Source: Polymorphospora lycopeni (GTDB lineage: Bacteria > Actinomycetota > Actinomycetes > Mycobacteriales > Micromonosporaceae). From it: DNA of 64,000 bases. Shown here piece by piece: positions 41,906 to 51,416 of this stretch. Location of the stretch: positions 62,001 through 126,000 of the forward strand of contig NZ_JBCGDC010000001.1 of assembly GCF_042237075.1 (NCBI RefSeq). Direction: 5' to 3'. Below the pieces are notes generated by a model. It saw only the letters and a program-made list of their open reading frames with translations, was not told the origin of the DNA and did not search any database. The position numbers and the translations under genes are program-made. Numbering within the stretch: the stretch's first letter is position 1; each line of letters begins with the position of its first letter.

Positions 41906-44896
41906 ATGAACTCGTACGGCGACCCCAGTTCCGCGCGTGGAAGAGCCCGGATCTCCGGCTCCGACGGCGACTCCGGATCCGAGGCCGAGAACCCGTACCG
42001 GCGTTCTGGCCAGGACGCATTCGACTCGCCGGCACAGCCGGCAGGCGGCTTCGAGGTGCCGCGGGCCGCGGCGGGCTACAGCGAGCCCGGCCCTCCCCGC
42101 GCCGCGGCCACCGGCCGCGCCTCCAGTGGCCGGGCGTCGGTGGGCAGCGCCTCGGTCGGCAGTGCGTCGGTCGGTAGCGCCTCGGTCGGCAGTGCCTCGG
42201 TTGGCGGCGCGTCGGCCCGCAGTTCGGCCAGCGGCAGCGCTTCGGTCGGTAGCGCGTCGGTCGGCAGTGCGTCGGTGAACGGTCCGGGTAACGGGACCGG
42301 GAGCGCGCCGGCCGGTCGGGCGCAGGTCGGACGCGCGGTCGTACCCGGACCCGGCGGTGACCGGGCCGGTGGGCGGGCCACCGTCGGCGCCGCGCCGGTC
42401 GCCGGTCGGGCGACCGTCGGACGGGCCTCCGTCCGTCCGGTGACACCCGCGGCGGCCGGACCGGGCGGTTCGGGCCCGGGCGGCCCGCGCGGTCCGAAGG
42501 GGCCGGGTGGTTTCGGCCCGGACGGACCCGACGACTCCGGATCCGGTGGACGCCGGAACCGGCGCAGCGGCCCGCCGAGCAAGAAGGCCAAGCGGCGTAA
42601 GCGGATCAACCTGCTGATCGCCTCGTTCGCCGTAATGATCATGTTGGCCGGGGCGGGCGTCGTCGGCCTGGCCTGGTTCTCCACCACCGTCAAGTCGCCG
42701 ACCGACTTCGGTGAGCCGGAGACCACCACGATCATGTACGCCGACGGCAGCCAGCTGGCGAAACTCGGTGAGCAGAACCGCACCATCGTCCCGGCCGACA
42801 AGATCTCGCCGGTCGTCGGAAACGCCGTGATGGCGGCCGAGGACAAGAACTTCCTCGACCACACCGGCATCGACATGAAGGGCATCGCCCGCGCCGCGTG
42901 GAACAACTTCACCGGCGGTGCGACCCAGGGTGCCTCGACGATCACCCAGCAGTACGCCCGGCACGTGGCCGAACTGACGGACATCAGCTACAGCCGTAAG
43001 CTCCGCGAGGCGCTGCTCGCCTCGAAGCTCGAACAGGAACTCGACAAGCAGCAGATCCTCGGCTACTACCTGAACGCGATCTACTTCGGCCGGGGCAGCT
43101 ACGGCATCGAGGCCGCCGCCCAGACCTACTTCGGGAAGTCGGTCCTGATCCCGCCCGGCGAGAAGGGGGCGCTCACCCCGTCGGAGGCGGCCGTCCTCGC
43201 ATCGGTGATCAAGCAGCCGGAGCCGGACCGGGTCACCGGCCACATGGGTTACGACCCGCAGGTCAACCGGCCGGCCACCGAGGAGCGCTGGAACTACACG
43301 CTCAACAACATGCTGGACAAGAAGTGGATCACCGCTGAGGAGCGGGCCGCCGCCGTCTTCCCCGAAGAGACCCTCAAGACGTACGACCCGAAGAAGTCCT
43401 GCGCCACCGACTGTGGCGTCAACACCCCGTCCGGAAACGTGATCAACTACGTCCGCGACGAGCTCGAGGCGATGGGTATCACGGACTGGCGCAAGGGCCG
43501 CTACCGGATCAAGACCACCATCGATCCCAGGGTGCAGAAGGCGGCCCAGGAGGCGTCCCGCCGGGCGTCCAAGACGTCGCCGATGTCGAAGCTGCCCGAG
43601 AACTACATGGCCGCCCTGGTCGCGGTGGATCCGAACAACGGCCGGGTGCTCGCCTACTACGGCGGTGAGAGCGGCACGGACTACGACTACGCGGGCGCCA
43701 ACGACGGCGGCACCACCGGTGGTCACGCCCCCGGCTCGACCTTCAAGGTCTATACCTTGGCGGCGGCTCTCAAGGCCAACATCTCCATGGACACGCACTG
43801 GGACTCGACGAAGATCAAGGACGGCGACTTCGAGATCTCCAACGCCGGCCGTACGCACTCCTGTGCCAAGTGGTGTTCGCTGGAGGAAATGACGATCGAG
43901 TCGTACAACGCGCCGTTCTACTGGATCGCCAAGGAACTCGGACCGGACAAGATCGTGGAGGCGGCCCGCGACGCCGGCATCCGCACCATGTGGAACAACG
44001 ACGCCAAGGCGATCAACCTGCTGGAGAGCAAGCCCGCGGACGTCGCGCCGTCGCAGTTCGACAAGCAGATCGGCTACGGCCAGTACGGCATTACCGTGCT
44101 CGACCACGCCAACGGGGTGGCGACCCTGGCCAACCGGGGCACCTACCACAAGGCCCACTTCATCGAGTTGGTCGAGGAGCGCAACTCGGCCGGCGAATGG
44201 GTCAAGGTCGGCGGCGAGCAGTTGAAGCCCAAGGAGGTCTTCCAGCCCGAGCAGATGGACTCGCTCAACGCCGTGCTGCAGAAGATCCCGGGCAACATCG
44301 GCAAGGGGCTCAAGGGCGGCCGGCCGGCGACCGGCAAGACCGGCACCTGGGAACTCCGGCAGAACACGAGCGACAACGGCGATGCCTGGATGGTCGGCGC
44401 CACGCCGCAGATCGCCTCCGCGGTGTGGGTCGGCACCAAGGGCAAGCGTGAGGCGGTGAAGGAGGCGAACGGCAGGGCGATGGGTGGTGCCGGCACGCCG
44501 GCGGCGATCTGGGACAAGTTCATGGAGGACGCGCACGCCGCGCTCAAGCTCAAGAACGAATCGTTCAAGGAGAAGAAGAGCACCGGCGACCCGAACCACC
44601 CGGCGGCCAATGGTGTGTCGCCGCCGCCTGTCGTGCCAACGACCCCCGAATGCACCGACCCGCTGCGGATCACCTGCCCGACCCCGGGCGGTGACAACCC
44701 GGGCGGCAACCCAGGTGGTGGCAACCCGGGCGGTGGTGGCAACCCAGGTGGCGGCGACAACCCCGGTGGCGGCGGCAACCCGGGCGGCGGTGGCAACCCA
44801 GGTGGTGGCGGCAACCCGGGCGGTGGTGGCGGCGGTGACGACAACCCGTTCGACGGGCTGATCAGGCCGACCCCGACGCCGACCAGGTGGCGGTAA
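41906..44896 (+). CDS. bifunctional penicillin-binding protein (transglycosylase/transpeptidase)
   Basis: 996 residues. A long cytoplasmic N-terminus (about 235 residues) of ASVGS and Gly/Pro/Arg repeats ends in KKAKRRKRI, then a membrane anchor (LLIASFAVMIMLAGAGVVGLAWF). The GT51 domain shows catalytic Glu312 in MAAEDKNF and GASTITQQYAR. The transpeptidase has STFK at 611-614 and KTG at 811-813. The Gly/Asn/Pro-rich tail after residue 925 is low complexity. Class A PBP of the PonA1 type; position equals Rv0050. The stop is followed by an assembly artefact. Confidence 0.95.
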   Translation: MNSYGDPSSARGRARISGSDGDSGSEAENPYRRSGQDAFDSPAQPAGGFEVPRAAAGYSEPGPPRAAATGRASSGRASVGSASVGSASVGSASVGSASVGGASARSSASGSASVGSASVGSASVNGPGNGTGSAPAGRAQVGRAVVPGPGGDRAGGRATVGAAPVAGRATVGRASVRPVTPAAAGPGGSGPGGPRGPKGPGGFGPDGPDDSGSGGRRNRRSGPPSKKAKRRKRINLLIASFAVMIMLAGAGVVGLAWFSTTVKSPTDFGEPETTTIMYADGSQLAKLGEQNRTIVPADKISPVVGNAVMAAEDKNFLDHTGIDMKGIARAAWNNFTGGATQGASTITQQYARHVAELTDISYSRKLREALLASKLEQELDKQQILGYYLNAIYFGRGSYGIEAAAQTYFGKSVLIPPGEKGALTPSEAAVLASVIKQPEPDRVTGHMGYDPQVNRPATEERWNYTLNNMLDKKWITAEERAAAVFPEETLKTYDPKKSCATDCGVNTPSGNVINYVRDELEAMGITDWRKGRYRIKTTIDPRVQKAAQEASRRASKTSPMSKLPENYMAALVAVDPNNGRVLAYYGGESGTDYDYAGANDGGTTGGHAPGSTFKVYTLAAALKANISMDTHWDSTKIKDGDFEISNAGRTHSCAKWCSLEEMTIESYNAPFYWIAKELGPDKIVEAARDAGIRTMWNNDAKAINLLESKPADVAPSQFDKQIGYGQYGITVLDHANGVATLANRGTYHKAHFIELVEERNSAGEWVKVGGEQLKPKEVFQPEQMDSLNAVLQKIPGNIGKGLKGGRPATGKTGTWELRQNTSDNGDAWMVGATPQIASAVWVGTKGKREAVKEANGRAMGGAGTPAAIWDKFMEDAHAALKLKNESFKEKKSTGDPNHPAANGVSPPPVVPTTPECTDPLRITCPTPGGDNPGGNPGGGNPGGGGNPGGGDNPGGGGNPGGGGNPGGGGNPGGGGGGDDNPFDGLIRPTPTPTRWR
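42134..42277 (+). repeat. 15-bp in-frame tandem repeat (ASVGS)n in the PBP
   Basis: About nine near-identical codon blocks encoding ASVGS/ASVGG, interrupted by SASARSSASG. It lies in the cytoplasmic N-terminus. Repeat number is likely variable and hard to assemble. Confidence 0.8.
44686..44843 (+). repeat. PGGGGN tail repeat of the PBP
   Basis: Tandem GGTGGCGGCAACCC-type units encoding (N/D)PGGG blocks at the C-terminus, low-complexity and extracytoplasmic. Confidence 0.8.
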
Positions 44897-44922
44897 CGAC
44901 AGTCCGCGGTGGACGACGCGCC

Positions 44923-45015
44923 GGGGGGGGGGGGGGGGGGNTCGACGGGCTGATCAGGCCGACCCCGACGCCGACCAGGTGGCGGTAACGACAGTCCGCG
45001 GTGGACGACGCGCCG
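44923..45015. other. assembly artefact: G-run, N and 74-bp duplication
   Basis: An 18-base G run (44923-44940) and one N (44941) are followed by an exact copy (44942-45015) of 44850-44923, including the PBP stop region. The real sequence is probably 92 bp shorter. Confidence 0.9.
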
Positions 45016-45044
45016 GCGGCCGGGCCTCTGCCCGGCCGCCGGCG
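45011..45044 (+). terminator. PBP terminator
   Basis: Perfect 15-bp GC stem (45011-45025 with 45030-45044) with a CTCT loop, followed closely by GTTTTC. Confidence 0.85.
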
Positions 45045-45113
45045 CCGTTTTCGGGGAACTTTCCCCGGGACAGGCGGGACGAACAGGCCTCCGGTGGGGC
45101 AGGATTCCCAGTC

Positions 45114-45146
45114 ATGAGCGAGCGAATCAATCGGCCGGCGTCATGA
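45114..45146 (+). CDS. possible 10-residue leader ORF
   Basis: ATG AGC GAG CGA... encodes MSERINRPAS and stops in an ATGA overlap with the next gene's ATG. No strong ribosome binding site is visible before either start, so coupling through this mini-ORF is a reasonable inference but unproven. The opening resembles the sequence ahead of the aminotransferase gene at 23.98 kb. Confidence 0.4.
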   Translation: MSERINRPAS

Positions 45147-46666
45147 CCGTGCAGTCGGAGCCGCGTACCGACGAACCGGACGACGGGGCGGAGAAGATCG
45201 ATCATCCGTCCAGGTCGGACGGCTTCGTCAAGGGGCTGTCCCAGGCGATCGGCGGTCCGCTCGGCGAGCACGCCGTCCGCCAGGACGCGCCGGGCGGCCG
45301 GTGGTCCGGCGGGTTCTGGACCGCGAGCCGGATCGTGCTCGCCCTGGTCTGCCTGACGCTGGCGCTGCACTGGGTGCAGAAGTCGCCCTGCCAGGACGGT
45401 GCCTGGCAGAACAACGTCCAGTACACCCGGTTCTGCTACACCGACGTGCTCGCGCTCTACTACGCCGAGGGCCTCAACGAGGGCAAGGTTCCCTACCGGG
45501 ACCACCCGGTCGAATACCCGGTGGTCACCGGCTACTTCATGGGGATCCTCGGGCTGCCGGTGCACGAACTCGGCAGCGACCGTCCCGAGATCAACCAGGC
45601 GATGTGGTTTTACAACCTCAACGCCCTGGTGCTCTGCGTCCTCGCCGTCGCCACCGTCGCGGTGATCCTGTCGTTGCGTCGCCGCAGACCCTGGGACGCG
45701 GCGTTGTTCGCCCTGTCCCCCGCGCTGCTGGTCACCGCGACCGTCAACTGGGACTTCCTGGTCATCGGGTTCGCCGCCTTCGGCCTGTACGCCTGGGCGA
45801 AACAGCGACCCCTGGCCGCCGGAATCCTGCTCGGCATCGCGGCGGCGGCGAAGATGTGGCCGCTGTTCGTCCTCGGCCCGCTGCTCGTGCTCGCGTTGCG
45901 TACCGGCCGGTTCAGACAGGTGCTCGTCACCGCCGGATCGACCCTGGTGACGATCGTGTTGCTCAACCTGCCGGTGGCGCTTTCCTACCGGGAGAGCTGG
46001 AACCGCTTCTTCGAGCTGAACACCGAGCGCCCGATCGACTGGGGCACGCTGTGGTACATCGGGCGTTACCTCGACGGGAAGTGGAACAGCGGGTCACCCG
46101 GCGACCAGGGACCCTTCCAGTGGCTGAGCGACAACATCCCGACGCTCAACAACGTGTCGTACGCCCTGTTCTTCCTGGCCTGTCTGGGGATCGGGGCGCT
46201 CGGGCTGCTCGCGCCCCGGCGGCCCCGGCTGGCCGCGCTGACCTTCCTGGTCGTCGCCGCCTTCCTGATCACCAGCAAGGTCTGGTCGCAGCAGTTCAAC
46301 CTGTGGCTGCTTCCGTTGATCGTGCTCGCCCGGCCGAAGTGGGGTGCGTTCCTCGCCTGGCAACTCGCGGAGGTCGGCTACTTCGTCGCCTTCTACGGCG
46401 AACTGCTCGGCGCAGGGGGCAAGCAGGTCTTTCCGGAGGGCGTGTTCGTCCTCGCCGCGTCACTGCGCCTGATCACCGTCGTCGTCCTGTGCGTGCTCGT
46501 GATCCGCGAGATCCTCAAGCCCGAGGACGACCGGGTCCGGCGGACGTACGACGACGATCCCGACGGCGGGGTGTTCGACGGCGCACCCGACGCCGAGTGG
46601 CTACGTCGCCGTCGAGGTGATCCGGCCCCGCTGCCCGTACCGGCGTCGGTGGCCGGCACCCAGTAG
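45143..46666 (+). CDS. GT87-type membrane mannosyltransferase-like protein
   Basis: 507 residues. A cytoplasmic N-terminus of about 58 residues is followed by about ten membrane segments (IVLALVCLTLALHWV; ALVLCVLAVATVAVIL; ALLVTATVNWDFLVIGFAAFG). The acidic loop YRDHPVEYPVVTGYFMG after the first segment is typical of GT-C polyprenyl-phosphate mannose transferases (GT87/DUF2029). It corresponds to Rv0051 next to ponA1. Lipomannan-type glycan assembly is possible; substrate not shown. Confidence 0.85.
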   Translation: MTVQSEPRTDEPDDGAEKIDHPSRSDGFVKGLSQAIGGPLGEHAVRQDAPGGRWSGGFWTASRIVLALVCLTLALHWVQKSPCQDGAWQNNVQYTRFCYTDVLALYYAEGLNEGKVPYRDHPVEYPVVTGYFMGILGLPVHELGSDRPEINQAMWFYNLNALVLCVLAVATVAVILSLRRRRPWDAALFALSPALLVTATVNWDFLVIGFAAFGLYAWAKQRPLAAGILLGIAAAAKMWPLFVLGPLLVLALRTGRFRQVLVTAGSTLVTIVLLNLPVALSYRESWNRFFELNTERPIDWGTLWYIGRYLDGKWNSGSPGDQGPFQWLSDNIPTLNNVSYALFFLACLGIGALGLLAPRRPRLAALTFLVVAAFLITSKVWSQQFNLWLLPLIVLARPKWGAFLAWQLAEVGYFVAFYGELLGAGGKQVFPEGVFVLAASLRLITVVVLCVLVIREILKPEDDRVRRTYDDDPDGGVFDGAPDAEWLRRRRGDPAPLPVPASVAGTQ

Positions 46667-46678
46667 CGCGTTCCACCC

Positions 46679-46709
46679 GTGGCGGTCGCCGGTCGACGGC
46701 GACCGCCAC
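46679..46709. terminator. terminator between convergent membrane-protein genes
   Basis: Perfect 13-bp stem (46679-46691 with 46697-46709) and a five-base loop, located 12 bp after the GT87 stop and 7 bp before the opposing gene's stop. Confidence 0.8.
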
Positions 46710-46715
46710 GCTGGG

Positions 46716-49145
46716 TCAGAGCCGGAAGACGACAACCTCGCCGACGTCTTCGCGCTGGATGCCGAGCGAGTCGACCGGCAGGTCGATGGTGGTCTGCCAC
46801 GGCGTCCCGGCCACCCGGTCGCGCAGCAGCACCACCGTGCGTACCCCGATGTCCCGCAGGTAGGTGACGCTCGCCTGGTCGGGGAAGCTGGCGGTCGCCT
46901 CGCGGATCTCGGTGAGCCGGCGCGGGGTGAAGCCGCTGCCGCCGTTGACGACCGGCTGGAACCGGCTGGTCGACCAGAGCATCACGTGCTGGTCGACGCC
47001 CTGGTTGCTGGGCAGCACCAGCATCGGCCCGTCGACCTGGCGGAACGCCGCCGGCTGGGCCGGCACGATCGGATGCGGGGTGACATTCAGCCCTTCGACC
47101 AGGACCAGCGCGAGAGGCAGCAGGGTCGCCAGCCGTAGCCACGGCCCCGGGCGGGCCGGCACCCGCTCGGCCGCGGTTTCCTTCGCCCGGACCACGAGGG
47201 CGCTGACCGATCCGGCGGCCAGGATGGCGAGCAACAGCGTGGTCCAGATCGCCAGCCGGCCGGGGGTCCGCAGACCGTCCCAGCCGGGCAACGTCTCGAA
47301 CAGCGCGACGTAGGTGAACGTCCCGCCGAAGAACTGGGTGCCCATCGAGAGGATGGCGCTGACCAGCACCGCGGCGAGCAGGAGAAGCCGCTGACGCACC
47401 GTCCAGATGGAGAAGACCAGTCCGGCGGCGGCCAGCGCGTAGAGCACGAAGCCGGACAGCAGCGTCATCTCGGCGTTCCACGGCAGTGCCTCGCGGGCGC
47501 CGGCGTGCAGTTCGCCCCAGATCCGCGACTCGGGCGGCGCGGTGAAGAAGCCGCCGACCGGCGGCGAGAAGAGTTCCAGGTCACCGACCGACCGCCGGGC
47601 GGACGGGTGGAGTTCGGCGACCTTGAAGTAGGCGATGGACAGTGCCAGCCCGGTCGCGGCGAACGCCGCACCGCCGAACAGGTCGGCGAGCAGCAGCTTG
47701 ATGCCGAACGGCCGCTTCGGGCCGGTGGACCGGAACCGCTGGACCAGCCAGATCACGGCTGTCACGACGACGATGAGCGCCAGCACGTACACGAACGGCA
47801 GGCCGATGCCGAACCCGAGGCTGATCTGCCAGGCGGCGACGAACCACCCGGCGAGCGCCCAGCCGGCGTGCCGCCGCTCCGGGCGGTAGCCGTGCTTCAG
47901 CGACCAGCCGTGGCCACGGGCCAGCATCGCGAGCGCGAGCGGGATGCCACCGTTGGACAGCACGTGCAGGTGGCCGGCCTGGGAGAGCAGCCACGGCGCG
48001 TACGTGTACGCGGCACCGGCGACCGCGGACCCGGTCTTGCCGGCCCCGAGCTGCCGGGCCAGCACGTACGCGCCGAAGAACGCCAGTGCGTGGACCAGCA
48101 CGAAGATGATGTTGTAGCGGACGAGAGCGGCGACCGGGCCGTCGCCGATCATGCCGGCCGGCGCGTAGCCGAGCAGGGTGTCGGAGAAGGCGAAGGACCA
48201 GCGTTCCGGGAAGAACGAGTTGGAGTGCCAGAGTTGGCTGGGGTCGGTCAACAGGATGTGCCCGGACCAGGCCATCTGCCACGCCTGGAGGGTCGGGTCC
48301 CAGATGTCCTGGGGGATCGTGTGCTGTGGGTAGCGCAGCGTCGGCCAGGTCATCAGCACGGCCAGCACGACCGCGCCGACGGCGGCGAGGGTCCATTCGT
48401 GGATCAGCCCGCGTCCGATGGCGTGGACGACCCGACGGATGCGGCCGGGCACGGTGAGCGGTGCCGGTGCGAACGCCGACCAGCGGTCACCGGGCTTGAC
48501 CAGGCTGACCTTCTTCACGACGGTCATCGTGGCCGCCGGGGCGGCCGCCTTCGGGTCCGTCTTGGCGGCCGCCGGATCCTTGGCGCCGGGCTTGACCTCC
48601 GCACCCGCTTGGCCCTTGGCATCGGGCTTGGTCTGCGTGCCCGCCTTGTCCTTGGCAGCCGCCTTGGCGTCAGCCTTCGCCTTCGCCTTCGCGGCGCGCC
48701 TCGCCCGTGCCGCCTCCTTGGCCTCCGCCGCGAGCCGGGCCCGTTCGCTGGGCTTGAACGGGTCGCCGGGCGCGGCCACGGGGACGGGCTTCGCACGGTC
48801 CTTGGCCGGGTTGTCCTTGGCCGGGTTGTCCTTGGCCGTTTCCTTCGCCGTGTCCCCGTCGCCCTTTGCCGGGTCGTCCTTGGGGGCCGCGGTCCCGCTG
48901 TCGGCCTTGGCAGCCGCGTCGTCGGCCTTCGCCGGGGCGTCGACCGTCGAGCCGGACGTGCCAGCCGCCGTGCCGGGCTTCGCCGGCCGGTCCACGGCCG
49001 GTTCGGTCGTGGGCTTCGCGGGCTCCGACGCGGCGGCCTCCGGAGCGACGGGCGGCGGCTCGGCGACCGGTTCGCCGGTTTTCGTCGCCCCGGCCGGGCC
49101 GGTGTCCGTGCCCCGGTCGGAGACCTTCGGCTGCTCGGTGCTCAT
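46716..49145 (-). CDS. large multi-spanning membrane protein with Ala/Lys/Pro N-terminus
   Basis: 809 residues from ATG. Residues 1 to about 240 are an Ala/Lys/Asp/Pro-rich cytoplasmic extension with repeats such as KDNPAKDNPAKD and AKAKAKADAKAAAKD. About ten to eleven membrane segments follow from residue 250 (WTLAAVGAVVLAVLMTWPTL), with an extracytoplasmic motif QDIWDPTLQAWQMAWSGH characteristic of GT-C-like proteins. The C-terminal domain (about 680-809) is soluble. Probably a glycosyltransferase-like envelope protein; substrate unknown. It follows nfo by 10 bp. Confidence 0.75.
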   Translation of the reverse strand: MSTEQPKVSDRGTDTGPAGATKTGEPVAEPPPVAPEAAASEPAKPTTEPAVDRPAKPGTAAGTSGSTVDAPAKADDAAAKADSGTAAPKDDPAKGDGDTAKETAKDNPAKDNPAKDRAKPVPVAAPGDPFKPSERARLAAEAKEAARARRAAKAKAKADAKAAAKDKAGTQTKPDAKGQAGAEVKPGAKDPAAAKTDPKAAAPAATMTVVKKVSLVKPGDRWSAFAPAPLTVPGRIRRVVHAIGRGLIHEWTLAAVGAVVLAVLMTWPTLRYPQHTIPQDIWDPTLQAWQMAWSGHILLTDPSQLWHSNSFFPERWSFAFSDTLLGYAPAGMIGDGPVAALVRYNIIFVLVHALAFFGAYVLARQLGAGKTGSAVAGAAYTYAPWLLSQAGHLHVLSNGGIPLALAMLARGHGWSLKHGYRPERRHAGWALAGWFVAAWQISLGFGIGLPFVYVLALIVVVTAVIWLVQRFRSTGPKRPFGIKLLLADLFGGAAFAATGLALSIAYFKVAELHPSARRSVGDLELFSPPVGGFFTAPPESRIWGELHAGAREALPWNAEMTLLSGFVLYALAAAGLVFSIWTVRQRLLLLAAVLVSAILSMGTQFFGGTFTYVALFETLPGWDGLRTPGRLAIWTTLLLAILAAGSVSALVVRAKETAAERVPARPGPWLRLATLLPLALVLVEGLNVTPHPIVPAQPAAFRQVDGPMLVLPSNQGVDQHVMLWSTSRFQPVVNGGSGFTPRRLTEIREATASFPDQASVTYLRDIGVRTVVLLRDRVAGTPWQTTIDLPVDSLGIQREDVGEVVVFRL

Positions 49146-49155
49146 ACGGATTCCC

Positions 49156-49932
49156 CTAGGCGGTGACGCGGTCGCGCAGGAATGCGATGTCCTTGCCCTG
49201 TCCGTCGACCCCGCCCGGGGTCTCGACGACGACCGGTGCGCCGGCGGCGCGGACCACCGCGACCAGCAACTCGGGGTCGATCATCCCCTGTGCCAGGTTG
49301 TCGTGTCGATCCGCGCCGGAGTCGAAGGCGTCCCGGGAGTTGTTGGCGTGCACCAGGTCGATCCGGCCGGTGATGGCCTTGACCCGGTCGACGACGTCGA
49401 GCAGCGCCTCGCCGCCCGCGTGCGCGTGGCAGGTGTCGAGGCAGAACCCGACGTCGTACGACCCGATGACGTCCCACAGCCGGGCGAGCGCGTCGAACCG
49501 GCGGGCCCACGCGTTGTCGCCCCCGGCGGTGTTCTCGATCAGGATCGGGGTGGCGAAGCCACCGGACTCGGCGGCGAACGCGAAGGTCTTGCGCCAGTTG
49601 TCGAAGCCGACCGCGACGTCGTCGCCCTTGCCGACATGACCGCCGTGGACGATCAGTCCTTTGGCGCCGACGGTGGCCGCCGCCGTGGCGTGGCTGAGCA
49701 GCAGCTTGCGGCTGGGGATCCGGATCCGGTTGTTGGTCGTGGCGACGTTGACGACGTACGGGGCGTGGACGTAGATCTCGACCTGCGCGGTGCGTAACGC
49801 GTCGGCGTCGGCGCGGGCCTCCGGTGCTTTCCAGCCCTTGGGGTCGGCGAGGAAGAACTGCACGACCTCGGCCTTGCGGGCGGCCGCTTCGGCGAGCGGG
49901 TCGCCTGGGTCGACATGGGCTCCGATACGCAT
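49156..49932 (-). CDS. nfo: deoxyribonuclease IV (AP endonuclease family 2)
   Basis: 258 residues from ATG (MRIGAHVDPGDPLAEA). TIM-barrel metal-site motifs: VHAPYVVNVAT, LIVHGGHVGKG, ILIENTAGG, VGFCLDTCHAHAGG, LVHANNSRDAFDSGADRHDN and VVETPGG. It cleaves at abasic sites in base excision repair. Slightly shorter than E. coli Nfo (285), as usual in actinomycetes. Confidence 0.92.
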   Translation of the reverse strand: MRIGAHVDPGDPLAEAAARKAEVVQFFLADPKGWKAPEARADADALRTAQVEIYVHAPYVVNVATTNNRIRIPSRKLLLSHATAAATVGAKGLIVHGGHVGKGDDVAVGFDNWRKTFAFAAESGGFATPILIENTAGGDNAWARRFDALARLWDVIGSYDVGFCLDTCHAHAGGEALLDVVDRVKAITGRIDLVHANNSRDAFDSGADRHDNLAQGMIDPELLVAVVRAAGAPVVVETPGGVDGQGKDIAFLRDRVTA

Positions 49933-50126
49933 GGAGGCGAGCCTACGTCGCCGGTGCGACGGGTACCTGCCGCCGGGCCGGGCCGGCCGGGGTGGGCCGT
50001 GGCTCGCGAATCGCCCGCGTCGTGCGCGTCACCCGCCGTGCCGGCCCGTCGTTACCTGCAATGACCAACGGGCCGGGGGCCGCCGATCCCAACCCCGACC
50101 CGAAGATCGACATTGGGAGATGGTGG

Positions 50127-50954
50127 ATGTCGCTGTTGTCCCGACATGGTCGTGCCGCCGTCGCGGTCGGCGCCCTGTTTCTCGGTGCGCCGCTGCTGTT
50201 CGGTGGTCCGGCGTACGCCGAACCGGGCCCGGCGCCCGGCGCACCGGTGCAGGAGAGCGGCCAGACGGTGGTGTTCAGCGGTGACGGGCTCCTCGGCGTC
50301 GCCTGCGGCGCCAAGCCGGACGTCGGTTCGGTGACGGTGCCGGCGGAGAGCACCCTGCGGGTGGTCAACAACACCGGGCGTCGCGCCCGGCTGCTGCTCG
50401 ACGGCTCGGCACAGGGCGAGGTCGCGGCCGGTGCGACCGCCGACGTGCTTTTCCGGCGCGGTCCGGTCAAGTTGGCCCTCAAGCCCGTCTGCGTGCTGTC
50501 GGAGGAGTCGGCCGTACGCGTCGAGGTCGCGGCGGCGGTCCCACCGCCGCAGTCCGCTCCCGGCCGGCCGACGGCGCAGCCGACCACGCCGACACCTGGG
50601 CGTCCGTCGCCCACCCGGCCGGTGGAGGAGACGCCGCGGTCGACCGTGGCCCCGCGGGCGGCTGCCACACCGTCGGCGGGCGTCTCGGTCACCCCGTCGA
50701 CGGCTCCGACGTCCACGCCGGGCTCGGAGGGGCCGGCCAGCGGCGGCCCGGTGCCGGCCGCAGGGCTCGATCTGCCGCCGGCGGATCCCGGTGACGACGC
50801 CGCGGCCGAGCCGATGGCGTCGGTCGAACCGATTCGGGACACCGGTCCGATCGGCCTTCTGGCACTTGTCGCGACGGTTTGCGTCGTTGGCGTATCCGCA
50901 GGTGCAATTCGGGCTATTATTGCTCAACGAACAAGCCGGACTGCTCCGGCTTAG
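50127..50954 (+). CDS. secreted, membrane-anchored Pro/Thr-rich protein of unknown function
   Basis: 275 residues from ATG 50127 (GGGAGATGG upstream); an ATG at 50061 would add 22 residues and spoil the signal peptide. A signal peptide (RHGRAAVAVGALFLGAPLLFGGPAYA) is followed by a domain of about 95 residues with two cysteines (GVACGAKPDVGS; KPVCVLSEES), a Pro/Thr/Ser-rich linker, and a C-terminal membrane segment (GPIGLLALVATVCVVGVSAGA) with a short basic tail. No LPxTG motif. It lies before the rpsF operon. Confidence 0.75.
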   Translation: MSLLSRHGRAAVAVGALFLGAPLLFGGPAYAEPGPAPGAPVQESGQTVVFSGDGLLGVACGAKPDVGSVTVPAESTLRVVNNTGRRARLLLDGSAQGEVAAGATADVLFRRGPVKLALKPVCVLSEESAVRVEVAAAVPPPQSAPGRPTAQPTTPTPGRPSPTRPVEETPRSTVAPRAAATPSAGVSVTPSTAPTSTPGSEGPASGGPVPAAGLDLPPADPGDDAAAEPMASVEPIRDTGPIGLLALVATVCVVGVSAGAIRAIIAQRTSRTAPA

Positions 50955-51416
50955 TGCTATATATCTGGCGCCGGCAGCTCCTGACACGGCGCGACATAAA
51001 GGCTCCGCGGGGCGCCTCCTATCCAACCTCGTCGGTGTGGTCGTTCCTCCCCAGGTCCCACCCAAAGAATGCGGATAGCGCGCCCCGCGGCCACGAGAAC
51101 GGCGAGGGGAACGCCGGTGCACCGAGGACCCCCCCCCCGAACCGCCACCGAAACGGCCCCCCCCGACCGGCGGGGGACCCGGGGGGGCCCAGTGCCCCCG
51201 CGGGGCACGGCCGCCCCCCCCGCCGTACCCGCGACCGAACGGCCCCCGCCGTACCGGCGGGTCACCGGGGGTGGCCATGTCCCGACGCGGTGCACCCGGT
51301 ACTCTCGTGGGGTTGTCCGTCCGCTCGTGGGTTCCCCCACCGTCCGGCCGGCGACGACGCACGACCTCCTGTCACGGAAGGACCGTGACCGCCAGCCCAT
51401 AGGAGGTGAGTAAGTC
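50955..51416. other. rpsF upstream region with C/G homopolymers
   Basis: 462 bp without a gene. GGAGG at 51402-51406 is the rpsF ribosome binding site. A TATATAT stretch near 50976 may be part of a promoter. C runs of 10, 8 and 8 (51129-51138, 51157-51164, 51214-51221) and a G run of 7 are suspicious for base-calling error. Confidence 0.5.

Noticed and set aside
46716..49166. Long plus-strand frame opposite the 809-residue membrane protein
   Set aside because: Overlaps a gene with clear membrane topology; its own product has no coherent features.
51126..51222. Actinobacterial 6C RNA
   Set aside because: C runs are present but the required two C-loop hairpins cannot be drawn convincingly, and sequencing error is likely.
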